Assembly: GCA_003507475.1 (NCBI GenBank)
Contig: DNVQ01000008.1
Coordinates: forward strand, 1-8,052
Source: Candidatus Moraniibacteriota bacterium
Lineage (GTDB): Bacteria > Patescibacteriota > Minisyncoccia > Moranbacterales > UBA9337
DNA length: 8,052 nucleotides
Direction of reading: 5' to 3'
Shown here one piece after another: positions 1 to 6,408 of the stretch. The position numbers were made by a program, and so were the translations under genes. Under the pieces are notes generated by a model, which searched no databases, was not told the origin of the DNA, and was given only the letters and a program-made list of their open reading frames with translations. Position 1 is the stretch's first letter, and every line of letters starts with the position of its first letter.

Positions 1-402
<402 letters not shown>

Positions 403-533
403 AGGGAGTATTGGTGTACATTCAGTCGCTTAAAACCGACTGGAAACAAACCTAACTAGGTCGTTTCATTCTAATTTATTAGAATGAGAACCGCTTTCTT
501 TGATCGACTTATGGGGAACCGCAAAAGTTTGTG
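403..533 (+). other. 16S rRNA 3' trailer with processing-type hairpins (copy 1)
   Basis: The 16S gene is followed by a structured spacer. Hairpin 1 is CAGTCG/CGACTG (423-428 with 437-442, 8-base loop). Hairpin 2 pairs 464-474 with 479-489 (11 bp, one U-G) around a TTTA loop, and GGTCG (459-463) can pair with CGACT (505-509) as a closing helix. The bases just after the mature end, GGGAG (404-408), can pair with CTCC of the anti-SD (394-397). No tRNA fold or 23S start is present, so this behaves as a trailer rather than a 16S-23S spacer. Confidence 0.7.
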
Positions 534-552
534 AACTTTTATACTACATGTC

Positions 553-573
553 ATCCTGAACTTGATTCAGGAT
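553..573 (+). repeat. Palindrome in the rRNA trailer (dispersed-repeat type)
   Basis: ATCCTGAA and TTCAGGAT form a perfect 8-bp stem around CTTGA. TGTCAT (549-554) and ATGACA (588-593) can close a larger helix around it. The same palindrome recurs unchanged at 4212-4232 in copy 2. Palindromes resembling this are familiar as dispersed intergenic repeats in several AT-rich bacterial genomes; whether it is dispersed here needs the rest of the genome. Confidence 0.6.
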
Positions 574-590
574 CTATCTAAATTTATATG

Positions 591-614
591 ACACTCAATG
601 GATGGGTGTTTTTT
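591..614 (+). terminator. Intrinsic terminator of the 16S transcript (copy 1)
   Basis: ACACTC (591-596) pairs with GGGTGT (604-609) with one U-G, loop AATGGAT, followed by a run of T to 614. It lies about 190 bases after the mature 16S end and ends 2 bases before the -35 box of the Fic operon. It separates rRNA transcription from the operon. Confidence 0.75.
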
Positions 615-616
615 GA

Positions 617-645
617 TTGACTTTTCTTATATAATCTTATATAAT
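617..645 (+). promoter_or_regulatory. Sigma-70-type promoter of the Fic/AEP-helicase operon
   Basis: TTGACT (617-622), a 17-base spacer and a consensus TATAAT (640-645). A second TATAAT lies 10 bases upstream (630-635) because of a tandem repeat of CTTATATAAT. The predicted start near 652 leaves a leader of about 23 bases before the ATG at 675. Confidence 0.8.
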
Positions 646-667
646 CTTATGTAGTTAATATATAAGA
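625..667 (+). promoter_or_regulatory. Candidate operator overlapping the Fic operon -10 box
   Basis: TCTTATAT occurs at 625-632 and again at 635-642, a third partial copy (TCTTATGT) starts at 645, and the inverse ATATAAGA lies at 660-667. The inverted repeat spans the -10 and transcription start, where a bound repressor would block initiation. The winged helix of the Fic protein is the obvious candidate ligand, but this is inference, and such AT-rich repeats can arise by chance around -10 boxes. Confidence 0.35.
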
Positions 668-674
668 TAAAATT

Positions 675-1736
675 ATGCCAAAAAGCACTCAATTTGAAGT
701 TAGAATCAGCAGTCTTTCATCTGAAATATGGTCAAAAATAACCAAAATAGATGAAATGAAAGGTCATTGGACTGGGGGAGTCAATTTGAGCCCTCAGATT
801 TTGGGCCGTCTCAAACAATCTGTTTTGGTCACTTCTGCTGGTGCGTCTACTCGTATTGAAGGGGCAAAATTAACCGATGAAGAAGTTGAAAAATTGATTC
901 AAGGAATAAAAGTTGGAAAATGGAAAAGCCGAGATGAGCAGGAAGTAAGAGGGTATTATGAATTACTTAAGAATGTTTTTGATTCTTGGAAAGCATTAAG
1001 TCTTAGTGAAAGCTCTATAAAACATTTTCACAACGAGATGCTTAAATATGTTTCCAAAGACGAAAAGCACAAAGGTGAATATAAGAGAATGCCAAATAAT
1101 GTCGTGATGAGAGATGCAAAAGGCAAGGAAATAGGAATTGTGTTTGAAACTGTTCCTCCGTACTTAACTTCTAAAAAAATGCAAGAATTAGTCGATTGGA
1201 CAAAGGTTGCATTGGAAGAAAAGAAAATTCATCCGCTTTTAGCTGTGGGCAATTTTCTTGTTGAGTTTCTCAATATTCATCCGTTTCAGGATGGAAATGG
1301 GAGACTTTCCAGAATTCTAACTAACCTGTTATTGTTAAAAGAGGGGTATTTGTATATGCCTTATATTTCTCACGAAAAGTTGGTTGAAGATAATAAGAAT
1401 GATTATTATATCGCTCTTCGAAGAAGCCAAAAAACATTTGGTACAGAAAACGAAAATATTTCCGATTGGCTAGATTATTTCTTAACAATTCTTATTAAAC
1501 AATCTGAGATGGCAGTTGGACTTTTGGAAAGCGAACAGGTGGAAAAACTACTTTCCCCAAAACAATTAATAGTTTGGGAATATTTTCAGACTATTTCTGA
1601 GGCTGCGCCAGGAGAAATAGCTGATAAAACTAAGATTGCCAGGCCGACAGTTAATCAAGCTTTGATAAAGCTGTTGAATCTGAAAATAATTGAGAAAATA
1701 GGTTCCGGAAGAGGAACTAGATATAGAAAATTATAA
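675..1736 (+). CDS. Class II Fic family protein with C-terminal winged helix
   Basis: Fic enzymes usually transfer AMP (sometimes other nucleotide or phosphate groups) from a nucleotide to a hydroxyl side chain of a target protein. The 353-aa product has the full active-site motif HPFQDGNGRLSR at residues 202-213, matching HxFx(D/E)GNGRxxR, so it should be catalytically competent. An inhibitory-helix motif (S/T)xxxE(G/N) is present N-terminally as S58-T-R-I-E62-G63, which defines an auto-inhibited class II Fic. Residues about 295-353 form a winged helix-turn-helix, a common architecture of cytoplasmic Fic proteins that may bind DNA. No signal peptide or membrane segment is seen. The ATG at 675 has no clear Shine-Dalgarno sequence. 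The gene is promoter-proximal in an operon with the AEP-helicase, which starts 3 bases after its stop. It could be a toxin, a regulator of the helicase or a self-regulating repressor; the target is unknown. Confidence 0.93.
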   Translation: MPKSTQFEVRISSLSSEIWSKITKIDEMKGHWTGGVNLSPQILGRLKQSVLVTSAGASTRIEGAKLTDEEVEKLIQGIKVGKWKSRDEQEVRGYYELLKNVFDSWKALSLSESSIKHFHNEMLKYVSKDEKHKGEYKRMPNNVVMRDAKGKEIGIVFETVPPYLTSKKMQELVDWTKVALEEKKIHPLLAVGNFLVEFLNIHPFQDGNGRLSRILTNLLLLKEGYLYMPYISHEKLVEDNKNDYYIALRRSQKTFGTENENISDWLDYFLTILIKQSEMAVGLLESEQVEKLLSPKQLIVWEYFQTISEAAPGEIADKTKIARPTVNQALIKLLNLKIIEKIGSGRGTRYRKL

Positions 1737-1739
1737 AAA

Positions 1740-3884
1740 ATGTTAACTTCATATGAAAAAATTAATATATTCAGAAATCTGTTCAAAGGCAGAGAAGATG
1801 TCTTTGCTGTTCGTTGGGAGAAACGAGATGGGTCATCTAGGGGATACACGCCAGTCTGCCTCAACGAATGGAAGCAGGAGTTGTGCAATAAATTGCAAAG
1901 AAAAAAATGCAAGGATTGCGACGATAAGATGTATGCACAATTTTCCGATTATTATGTCGAGCAACATTTACGGGGCAATAAATGTTACGGAATTTATCCA
2001 TTATTAAAAGATAATACTTCATATTTTATCGTTGCTGATTTTGATGGTAAAAAATGGCAAAACGAAGTATTGAGATTTTTGAATGGTTGTCAAAAATATA
2101 ATTTGCCAGCTTATTTGGAACGTTCACGCAGTGGCAACGGGGGGCATATCTGGATATTTTTCAAAGATAAATATCCTGCCTACAAAAGCAGGAATATTGC
2201 TATTCATATTTTGCGAGAGGTAAAAATAATAGATCAATTTGAAAAAGAAGATGCCTTTGACAGATTATTCCCCAATCAGGATGTGCACAGTGGTGAAGGT
2301 TTTGGCAACTTGATAGCATTGCCACTACAGGGCGAATCTAGGAATGCTGGCAATTCCATATTCTTGGATTGGAAAAATAACTTGGATGTACTCATCGACC
2401 AGTGGGAATATTTGTCCAATGTTGAGAAAGTTCCGCTGAAAAAGTTGGATGAAATTTATGACCGATTCAACAAGGAAAGTAAAACGGTAAAAAAAATTTC
2501 GAGAAATAAACTGAGGCTTGTTTTGCGTGAGCAAATATTTATCAATAAGAATAATTTACCAAAAGTAGTTGTTAATTTCCTAAAAGAAAAATTAAACTTC
2601 GCCAATTTGGAATTTATCATCAGGAAGCGAATTGGTGTGAATGTTTATGGGTTGGAGAAATATTTCAAATTGATTGAAAATCAGGGTGACGAAGTGGCTA
2701 TTCCTAGAGGATTTATAAATGAATTAGTCGTTTTTCTAAATGAACAGAATATTAAATTTGAGATTATAGATGAAAGAATTAAATTAAAGCCGGTTAAATT
2801 TGAAACTAGTTGTAAACTTTTTGATTATCAAGAAGAGGCGGTAAGAGAAATAATAACTAGAGAGAACGGCCTATTGGTTTCACCTCCTGGTTCAGGAAAA
2901 ACAATTATTGGAATAGATATTATTGCTAAACTCAAGCAACCAACTCTTATTTTAGTTCATAAAAAGCAAATTTTTGACCAGTGGTTGGAAAGAATTGAAG
3001 ACTTTACAAATGTTTCCAAACGGGAAATTGGGCAATATGTTTCCAGCAAAAAGAAGGTCGGCAAAAAAATCACCGTGGCCATGGTGCAAACTCTCAGCAG
3101 GATGGAGAATTTGGAAGAGTTGAAGGATAAATTCGGACTGATAATCATAGATGAGTGTCATCATATGCCAGCCAAAATGTTTAGAAGCGTGGTAACTAAG
3201 CTTAATCCATTTTATCTTTATGGACTCACGGCAACACCTGAGCGAAAAAATAATGACGGAAATTTGATTCCAATTTATCTGGGAGAGATTTTGCATAAGA
3301 TTGAAAATAATTTTAGGGTGAATGAAAAAGAGTTAACGCGAGATACTCCAAAGGTCATCATAAACGAGACTGATTTAGGAGTTCCGTTTAAAGTTAAGGC
3401 TGACAATTTTCAACTGCTTTCCAAAATAATCGTCTTTGATTCCAACAGAAATAGACAGATCGTTGAAGATATTAAAAAGGAAGCAAATAGTGGCAGAAAA
3501 TGTTTAGTACTGACGGAGAGAAAAGAACACATAGAAGTCTTAGGTTGTTATCTGAAAAAAGAATTTGAAGTAATTGAGTTTAGCGGTGACTTAACCGAAA
3601 AGAAAAGACGAGAAAAAACAAGGCAGATTAACGATGGTAATTTTCAAATATTATTGGCAACGGGACAGCTCATCGGAGAAGGGACAGACTTTCAGAATTT
3701 AGAATCTTTATTTTTGGTATTTCCATTTGCTTTTCAGGGAAAACTAATTCAGTACATTGGCAGAATTCAAAGGGAAAATGATGGTAATAATAAAATTTAT
3801 GATTACAGAGATAAAAAAGTGGAATATTTGGAAAGGTTTTTCAAAAAAAGGTTGAGGTATTATAAGAAAAATGGTTATTTATAA
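1740..3884 (+). CDS. TOTE-type archaeo-eukaryotic primase fused to SF2 helicase
   Basis: A 714-aa two-part enzyme. The N-terminal region (about 10-215) is an archaeo-eukaryotic primase domain of the TOTE conflict-system type: a Cys cluster C50/C57/C60, the metal-binding D100-F-D102 pair, SGNGGHIW (131-138, H136) and the family-typical FDRLFPNQD (173-181) and GNLIALPLQ (189-197). The C-terminal region (about 355-700) is a superfamily 2 helicase of the RAD25/UvsW-like sort: Walker A SPPGSGKT (381-388), DECH (471-474), GLTATPE (495-501), GEGTDF (646-651) and QYIGRIQR (671-678). All core motifs are intact, so nucleotidyl transfer and ATP-driven unwinding are both plausible. Family members are found in predicted prokaryotic conflict loci; the activity here is inferred. 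Translation probably follows the Fic gene by coupling, since the gap is 3 bases and no SD is visible. Transcription would run on into repeat copy 2 and stop at 4273. Confidence 0.92.
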   Translation: MLTSYEKINIFRNLFKGREDVFAVRWEKRDGSSRGYTPVCLNEWKQELCNKLQRKKCKDCDDKMYAQFSDYYVEQHLRGNKCYGIYPLLKDNTSYFIVADFDGKKWQNEVLRFLNGCQKYNLPAYLERSRSGNGGHIWIFFKDKYPAYKSRNIAIHILREVKIIDQFEKEDAFDRLFPNQDVHSGEGFGNLIALPLQGESRNAGNSIFLDWKNNLDVLIDQWEYLSNVEKVPLKKLDEIYDRFNKESKTVKKISRNKLRLVLREQIFINKNNLPKVVVNFLKEKLNFANLEFIIRKRIGVNVYGLEKYFKLIENQGDEVAIPRGFINELVVFLNEQNIKFEIIDERIKLKPVKFETSCKLFDYQEEAVREIITRENGLLVSPPGSGKTIIGIDIIAKLKQPTLILVHKKQIFDQWLERIEDFTNVSKREIGQYVSSKKKVGKKITVAMVQTLSRMENLEELKDKFGLIIIDECHHMPAKMFRSVVTKLNPFYLYGLTATPERKNNDGNLIPIYLGEILHKIENNFRVNEKELTRDTPKVIINETDLGVPFKVKADNFQLLSKIIVFDSNRNRQIVEDIKKEANSGRKCLVLTERKEHIEVLGCYLKKEFEVIEFSGDLTEKKRREKTRQINDGNFQILLATGQLIGEGTDFQNLESLFLVFPFAFQGKLIQYIGRIQRENDGNNKIYDYRDKKVEYLERFFKKRLRYYKKNGYL

Positions 3885-4051
3885 TTTGCAAATGGAATCT
3901 TTTTTAGGAAACCAATTAGCAAAATTTTTACTTCAAATAAAGCAAAATATGGAGAAAAAATCGATCCCTCCCACAGGTCACCTCCTTTCTAGGGAGTATT
4001 GGTGTACATTCAGTCGCTTAAAACCGACTGGAAACAAACCTAACTAGGTCG

Positions 4052-4079
4052 TTTCATTGTAAATTTATTTACATTGAGA
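4052..4079 (+). other. Trailer hairpin in copy 2 with compensatory changes
   Basis: 4052-4063 pairs with 4068-4079 around a TTTA loop with one mismatch (4057/4074) and one U-G. It occupies the position of 464-489 in copy 1, but the upper stem has a different sequence: the C471-G482 pair of copy 1 is G4059-C4072 here, and one A-U pair is added. The fold is conserved although the bases are not. Confidence 0.6.
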
Positions 4080-4121
4080 ACCGCTTTCTTTGAATGACTT
4101 ATAGGGAACCGCAAAAGATTT

Positions 4122-4192
4122 GATGGTCGTCTAAATTTTAATTTAGTTACGAACATCAATCCCGCATTTTGTAAAAAATTTGCGGGAGTGAT
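4122..4192 (+). repeat. Small double-palindrome insertion in trailer copy 2
   Basis: This segment has no counterpart in copy 1. It is made of two hairpins end to end. The first pairs GATGGTCGT (4122-4130) with ACGAACATC (4149-4157) with one mismatch, continuing as CTAAAT/ATTTAG around TTTA. The second pairs 4155-4166 with 4181-4192 (ATCAATCCCGCA against TGCGGGAGTGAT, one mismatch). The end coincides with the resumption of identity at 4193. It resembles a small palindromic (REP- or MITE-like) unit without coding capacity. Confidence 0.55.
4136..4160 (+). repeat. 25-base repeat, copy A (copy B at 4972-4996)
   Basis: Bases 4136-4160 and 4972-4996 agree at 23 of 25 positions (core TTTTAATTTAGTTAC, then AACAT and AAT). 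Copy A is inside the palindromic insertion of the rRNA trailer; copy B begins in the T-tract of the terminator after the membrane-protein gene. Both are next to hairpins, suggesting a shared short repeat family. Confidence 0.6.
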
Positions 4193-4249
4193 AACTTTTA
4201 TACTACATGTCATCCTGAACTTGATTCAGGATTTATCTAAATTTATATG

Positions 4250-4273
4250 ACACTCAATGGATGGGTGTTTTTT
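4250..4273 (+). terminator. Intrinsic terminator, copy 2
   Basis: Same hairpin as at 591-614: ACACTC (4250-4255) with GGGTGT (4263-4268), then T to 4273. It is the first strong terminator after the AEP-helicase gene and ends 3 bases before the -35 box of the next gene. Confidence 0.75.
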
Positions 4274-4276
4274 AGT

Positions 4277-4305
4277 TTGACAAAGTATCATTTTAGGTGT
4301 ATAAT
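4277..4305 (+). promoter_or_regulatory. Consensus sigma-70 promoter for the two-TM membrane protein
   Basis: TTGACA (4277-4282), 17 bases, TATAAT (4300-4305): a perfect match to the consensus. Predicted start near 4312, giving a leader of about 64 bases. The gene start at 4376 is preceded by a strong SD, GGAAGGAG (4361-4368), 7 bases upstream. Confidence 0.85.
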
Positions 4306-4375
4306 TTAAAGTTGTGAAATTAAAGAGCGTTACTTAATTGAAGCCAATAAAATATTCTAAGGAAGGAGAATTAAG

Positions 4376-4909
4376 ATGAAAAAAATTTCATGGTTTGCGG
4401 CAGTAGTTGGAACAGTATCACTTATTTCAGTGACTGTATTTTCAATAATCTTTTGGTATAGCTTTGCTAAAAATTGCGAAGATTATTTGAAACTTGCAGG
4501 AGATGCTCCAAGTATTGAAAAAGCGGACAAATTTCTCGGGCAAGCCCTGTCCTATATTGAGAAGGAAAATCTTACCAGAGGAAACTCTGCTTATATATTT
4601 CATACTCCCAAAAACGATGTCGGTATTTGGTATGAACAAATCAAGGGAGCCAAAGAGACGACATTATTCCTCCTTGATAAGATTGAAAATAAGCCAGAGA
4701 TTGTGTCACAGTTGGAGCAAGACAATGCGTTGATGAAAATTCGTGAAGTAGTGTTGGATAGTTCTCAAAACGGAACGAGTGTGACCTTGCCCGATGCTAT
4801 TACGTGGTTTCCTTATCAATGGGGTATGTTTATCTGGTGGTGGGCGAGTATTATAGTTTCTATCGGAGGGTGGTTTTTTGTAAAAAGAGCGAGTGATGGT
4901 TACTACTAA
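4376..4909 (+). CDS. Small membrane protein with two transmembrane segments, function unknown
   Basis: The 177-aa product has an N-terminal hydrophobic segment at about 7-29 and a second at about 149-168 that is unusually Trp-rich (MFIWWWASIIVSIGGWFF). Between them lies a soluble, mostly helical region (30-148) with the sequence YIFHTPKNDVGIWYEQIK (73-90) and a predicted helix to about 130. Topology is probably a hairpin with both ends on the cytoplasmic side and the ~120-residue middle outside, or the reverse; the KR after the second segment favours an inside C terminus. No catalytic motif is recognisable and I cannot assign a family. The start is well fixed by a GGAAGGAG ribosome binding site, and the gene has its own consensus promoter and terminator, so it is monocistronic. 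In an island-insertion model it is the original neighbour of the 16S gene. Confidence 0.85.
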   Translation: MKKISWFAAVVGTVSLISVTVFSIIFWYSFAKNCEDYLKLAGDAPSIEKADKFLGQALSYIEKENLTRGNSAYIFHTPKNDVGIWYEQIKGAKETTLFLLDKIENKPEIVSQLEQDNALMKIREVVLDSSQNGTSVTLPDAITWFPYQWGMFIWWWASIIVSIGGWFFVKRASDGYY

Positions 4910-4939
4910 CTTTCAGTAGATTGCGATTGAGTGAGTCAG

Positions 4940-4975
4940 GGGAATTGTTTGTATAATTGTAAACAATTCCCTTTT
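4940..4975 (+). terminator. Strong intrinsic terminator after the membrane-protein gene
   Basis: GGGAATTGTTT (4940-4950) pairs perfectly with AAACAATTCCC (4961-4971), 10-base loop, followed by TTTT. The 11-bp stem begins 31 bases after the stop codon. Confidence 0.85.
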
Positions 4976-4996
4976 AATTTAGTTACTAACATTAAT
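4972..4996 (+). repeat. 25-base repeat, copy B
   Basis: Matches 4136-4160 with two substitutions. It starts in the T-tract of the 4940 terminator. Confidence 0.6.
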
Positions 4997-5222
4997 TACG
5001 TAATGAAATAAATTTAGGCACCCAATGGGTACTCACTAGTAGACAAGTATATTTTTCCTATTTATGCTTGTAAAATTTTTGTATATATAATAAGCTGTTA
5101 ATAGTTTTTTTGCACTGATATTGAGACATTTTTTTAGTATCAGTGGTGTTCTTTAAGGCAAAAAATAAGCTAGCGATAGTAGTTCAAACGATAATAGCTG
5201 ACAAATAAGAAAAGGAGGTAAA
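4976..5222 (+). promoter_or_regulatory. AT-rich intergenic leader of the transglutaminase-like gene
   Basis: No gene is seen here. A weak promoter candidate is TAGACA (5040-5045), 17 bases, TATGCT (5063-5068); a better -10 (TATAAT, 5086-5091) lacks a matching -35. A hairpin pairs CACTGATA (5113-5120) with TATCAGTG (5138-5145), extendable by two pairs with one wobble, around a T-rich loop; TTTTTTGC (5106-5113) and GCAAAAAA (5158-5165) could alternatively pair. AATAAGCT occurs twice (5089-5096 and 5163-5170). The SD AAAGGAGG (5211-5218) matches the anti-SD perfectly and lies 4 bases before the GTG start. The long structured leader could be regulatory, but I recognise no riboswitch class. Confidence 0.4.
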
Positions 5223-6221
5223 GTGAATTTAAGTGCGATTTCAAGCATTCATCTCTTGCCGCTTTTTCCCAAGGCGGCTCCTAAAAAAGTGACTCTCGTT
5301 GACTTACTGCCGAAACCACCCAAGGATGATATCAGCAATCTTCTCTCTAATATCAAAAAGATTAACGATATCTACTTCTTGCTTAGATATGGAAAGGCAG
5401 CTTTTTTGGAAAACAGTTCGAGTCAGTCCGGTGATTTGAATTACGGAAATTATCTTCAGTTTCCTAACAGCAGAATAAAAGCGTTGGCCATGTCCATTGT
5501 TAAGCCGTCCGACTCGGATGATGTTAAAGCATTGAAGCTGTTGCGTTGGATGCAGAATGAAAAAAACATCAAATACGTTTCTGATCTTCAAAATTATCAT
5601 CTGGATGAATTTTGGGCATTGCCTGTTATAACGCTAAACAAGAAGAGTGGAGATTGCGAGGATGGCAGTTTTTTTCTTGCAAGTCTTATGCTGAATGCCG
5701 GTGTTAATCCGAGTCGAGTCCGGGTTTATGGCGGTTTTGTATCCGCTGGAACAAATGCCTCCACAGGAGGGCACGCTTGGGTCGCTTATAAAAGGCAATC
5801 GGATAATAAATGGGTTGCTCTCGATTGGTGTTACTTTCCGATACCTGACCCTGTTGCTGATCGGCCGACACTTGCCAAAGATACAAAATATTTAGATGAC
5901 TATTTTTATGTTACCGCCTTTGGAACAGTGGATACCACATACATGAATACTATTCGAGATATTTTGCATCCGTTTAGAGTCAATGAAAAAAGCCCACAGC
6001 AATTAGTAAGTGTTACAGACGTAGCAAAAGCGGTGCGCATAAAGATTGTTCGAGATATTATGCCTCTTTTGGCAAAACATGAAATCACGTTACAACCGGG
6101 AAGTATTGTGGATATGTTGGATACGGCGTACGTGAATACCGCTCGCGACATTCAATATCCGTTTGTAGGATATGGAGTTAACCCGCAACAGTCAGGAAGA
6201 TATATAGACGTAAGAGTATAG
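5223..6221 (+). CDS. Transglutaminase-like cysteine peptidase with C-terminal repeats
   Basis: The 332-aa product contains a transglutaminase-like (papain-fold) core with a readable Cys-His-Asp triad: C145 in SGDCEDGSF (142-150), H184 in GGHAW (182-186) and D201 in WVALDW (197-202). Bacterial proteins of this type are mostly peptidases or amidases acting on protein or cell-wall substrates, not cross-linkers; the substrate here is unknown. After the core come three degenerate repeats of 31-32 residues, each centred on RDI (R245, R277, R308); repeats 1 and 3 share TxYxNTxRDIxxPF and a later PQQ. No signal peptide or membrane segment is seen. The start is GTG at 5223, chosen because it follows an ideal AAAGGAGG; spacing is rather short (4 bases). 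It is followed by its own terminator and is probably monocistronic. Confidence 0.88.
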   Translation: MNLSAISSIHLLPLFPKAAPKKVTLVDLLPKPPKDDISNLLSNIKKINDIYFLLRYGKAAFLENSSSQSGDLNYGNYLQFPNSRIKALAMSIVKPSDSDDVKALKLLRWMQNEKNIKYVSDLQNYHLDEFWALPVITLNKKSGDCEDGSFFLASLMLNAGVNPSRVRVYGGFVSAGTNASTGGHAWVAYKRQSDNKWVALDWCYFPIPDPVADRPTLAKDTKYLDDYFYVTAFGTVDTTYMNTIRDILHPFRVNEKSPQQLVSVTDVAKAVRIKIVRDIMPLLAKHEITLQPGSIVDMLDTAYVNTARDIQYPFVGYGVNPQQSGRYIDVRV

Positions 6222-6225
6222 CATG

Positions 6226-6265
6226 GAGTCCTTGGGATTTTTCTCACAGGGCTCTTTATTATTTT
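6226..6265 (+). terminator. Intrinsic terminator after the transglutaminase-like gene
   Basis: GAGTCCT (6226-6232) pairs with AGGGCTC (6248-6254) with one wobble, and the inner TGGGA/TCTCA extends the stem to about 12 bp with one bulged base and a TTTT loop; TTTATTATTTT follows. It starts 4 bases after the stop codon. Confidence 0.75.
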
Positions 6266-6313
6266 GGTTAAGCTATGATTTTGCAAAAAATTTGGGTGTA
6301 GCAATGAGGATAG

Positions 6314-6342
6314 TTCCGTCTGTCAGCAGGTGGGATTTTTTT
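6314..6342 (+). terminator. Possible second terminator-like hairpin
   Basis: TTCCGTCTG (6314-6322) can pair with CAGGTGGGA (6327-6335) over 9 positions if G-U pairs are allowed (three of nine), loop TCAG, followed by seven T. It may be a back-up terminator before the caspase promoter. Confidence 0.4.
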
Positions 6343-6368
6343 GATTTTTAGTTTTTTTATTATTGCTG

Positions 6369-6377
6369 TGTTATAAT
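6369..6377 (+). promoter_or_regulatory. Extended -10 promoter of the caspase-like gene
   Basis: TGTTATAAT is an extended -10 element (TGn + TATAAT at 6372-6377). No good -35 lies 16-18 bases upstream, as expected for extended -10 promoters. Predicted start near 6384, about 25 bases before the ATG at 6409. Confidence 0.55.
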
Positions 6378-6408
6378 TACAAACATAATAATTTCTTAAA
6401 AATAAAAA

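Larger units (their letters stand above)
3978..4273 (+). repeat. Direct repeat copy 2: 16S 3' end + trailer + terminator, without 16S
   Basis: Matches 390-614 as two nearly perfect blocks (3978-4058 at 81/81; 4193-4273 at 80/81). Only the last ~13 bases of 16S (TCACCTCCTTTCT) are present; upstream of 3978 the sequence is unrelated to 16S apart from a chance GG. Between the blocks the copies differ by substitutions and by an extra palindromic segment of about 71 bases. If the cassette is an insertion, this is the original trailer, still joined to the original downstream gene. It now forms the 3' end of the helicase mRNA. Confidence 0.95.

Noticed and set aside
553..573. Palindrome repeated at 4212-4232 considered as a CRISPR repeat
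   Set aside because: Only two copies, 3.6 kb apart, inside duplicated rRNA trailers; no regular spacers and no cas genes.
403..674. tRNA-Ile/tRNA-Ala or 23S start in the spacer after 16S
   Set aside because: No cloverleaf, no TTCGA-type T arm, and no 23S 5' sequence; instead there is a terminator and a promoter.
2325..3296. Minus-strand open frames of 63-114 codons inside the helicase gene
   Set aside because: Shadows of the AEP-helicase coding frame; no ribosome binding sites and no recognisable domains.
675..3884. Integrase, transposase or relaxase within the candidate island
   Set aside because: Only two coding genes fit; neither has tyrosine/serine recombinase, DDE or HUH motifs. The AEP and SF2 motifs explain the large protein fully.
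5101..5222. Riboswitch in the leader of the transglutaminase-like gene
   Set aside because: A hairpin is present but no conserved aptamer motif that I recognise; kept only as an unassigned leader.
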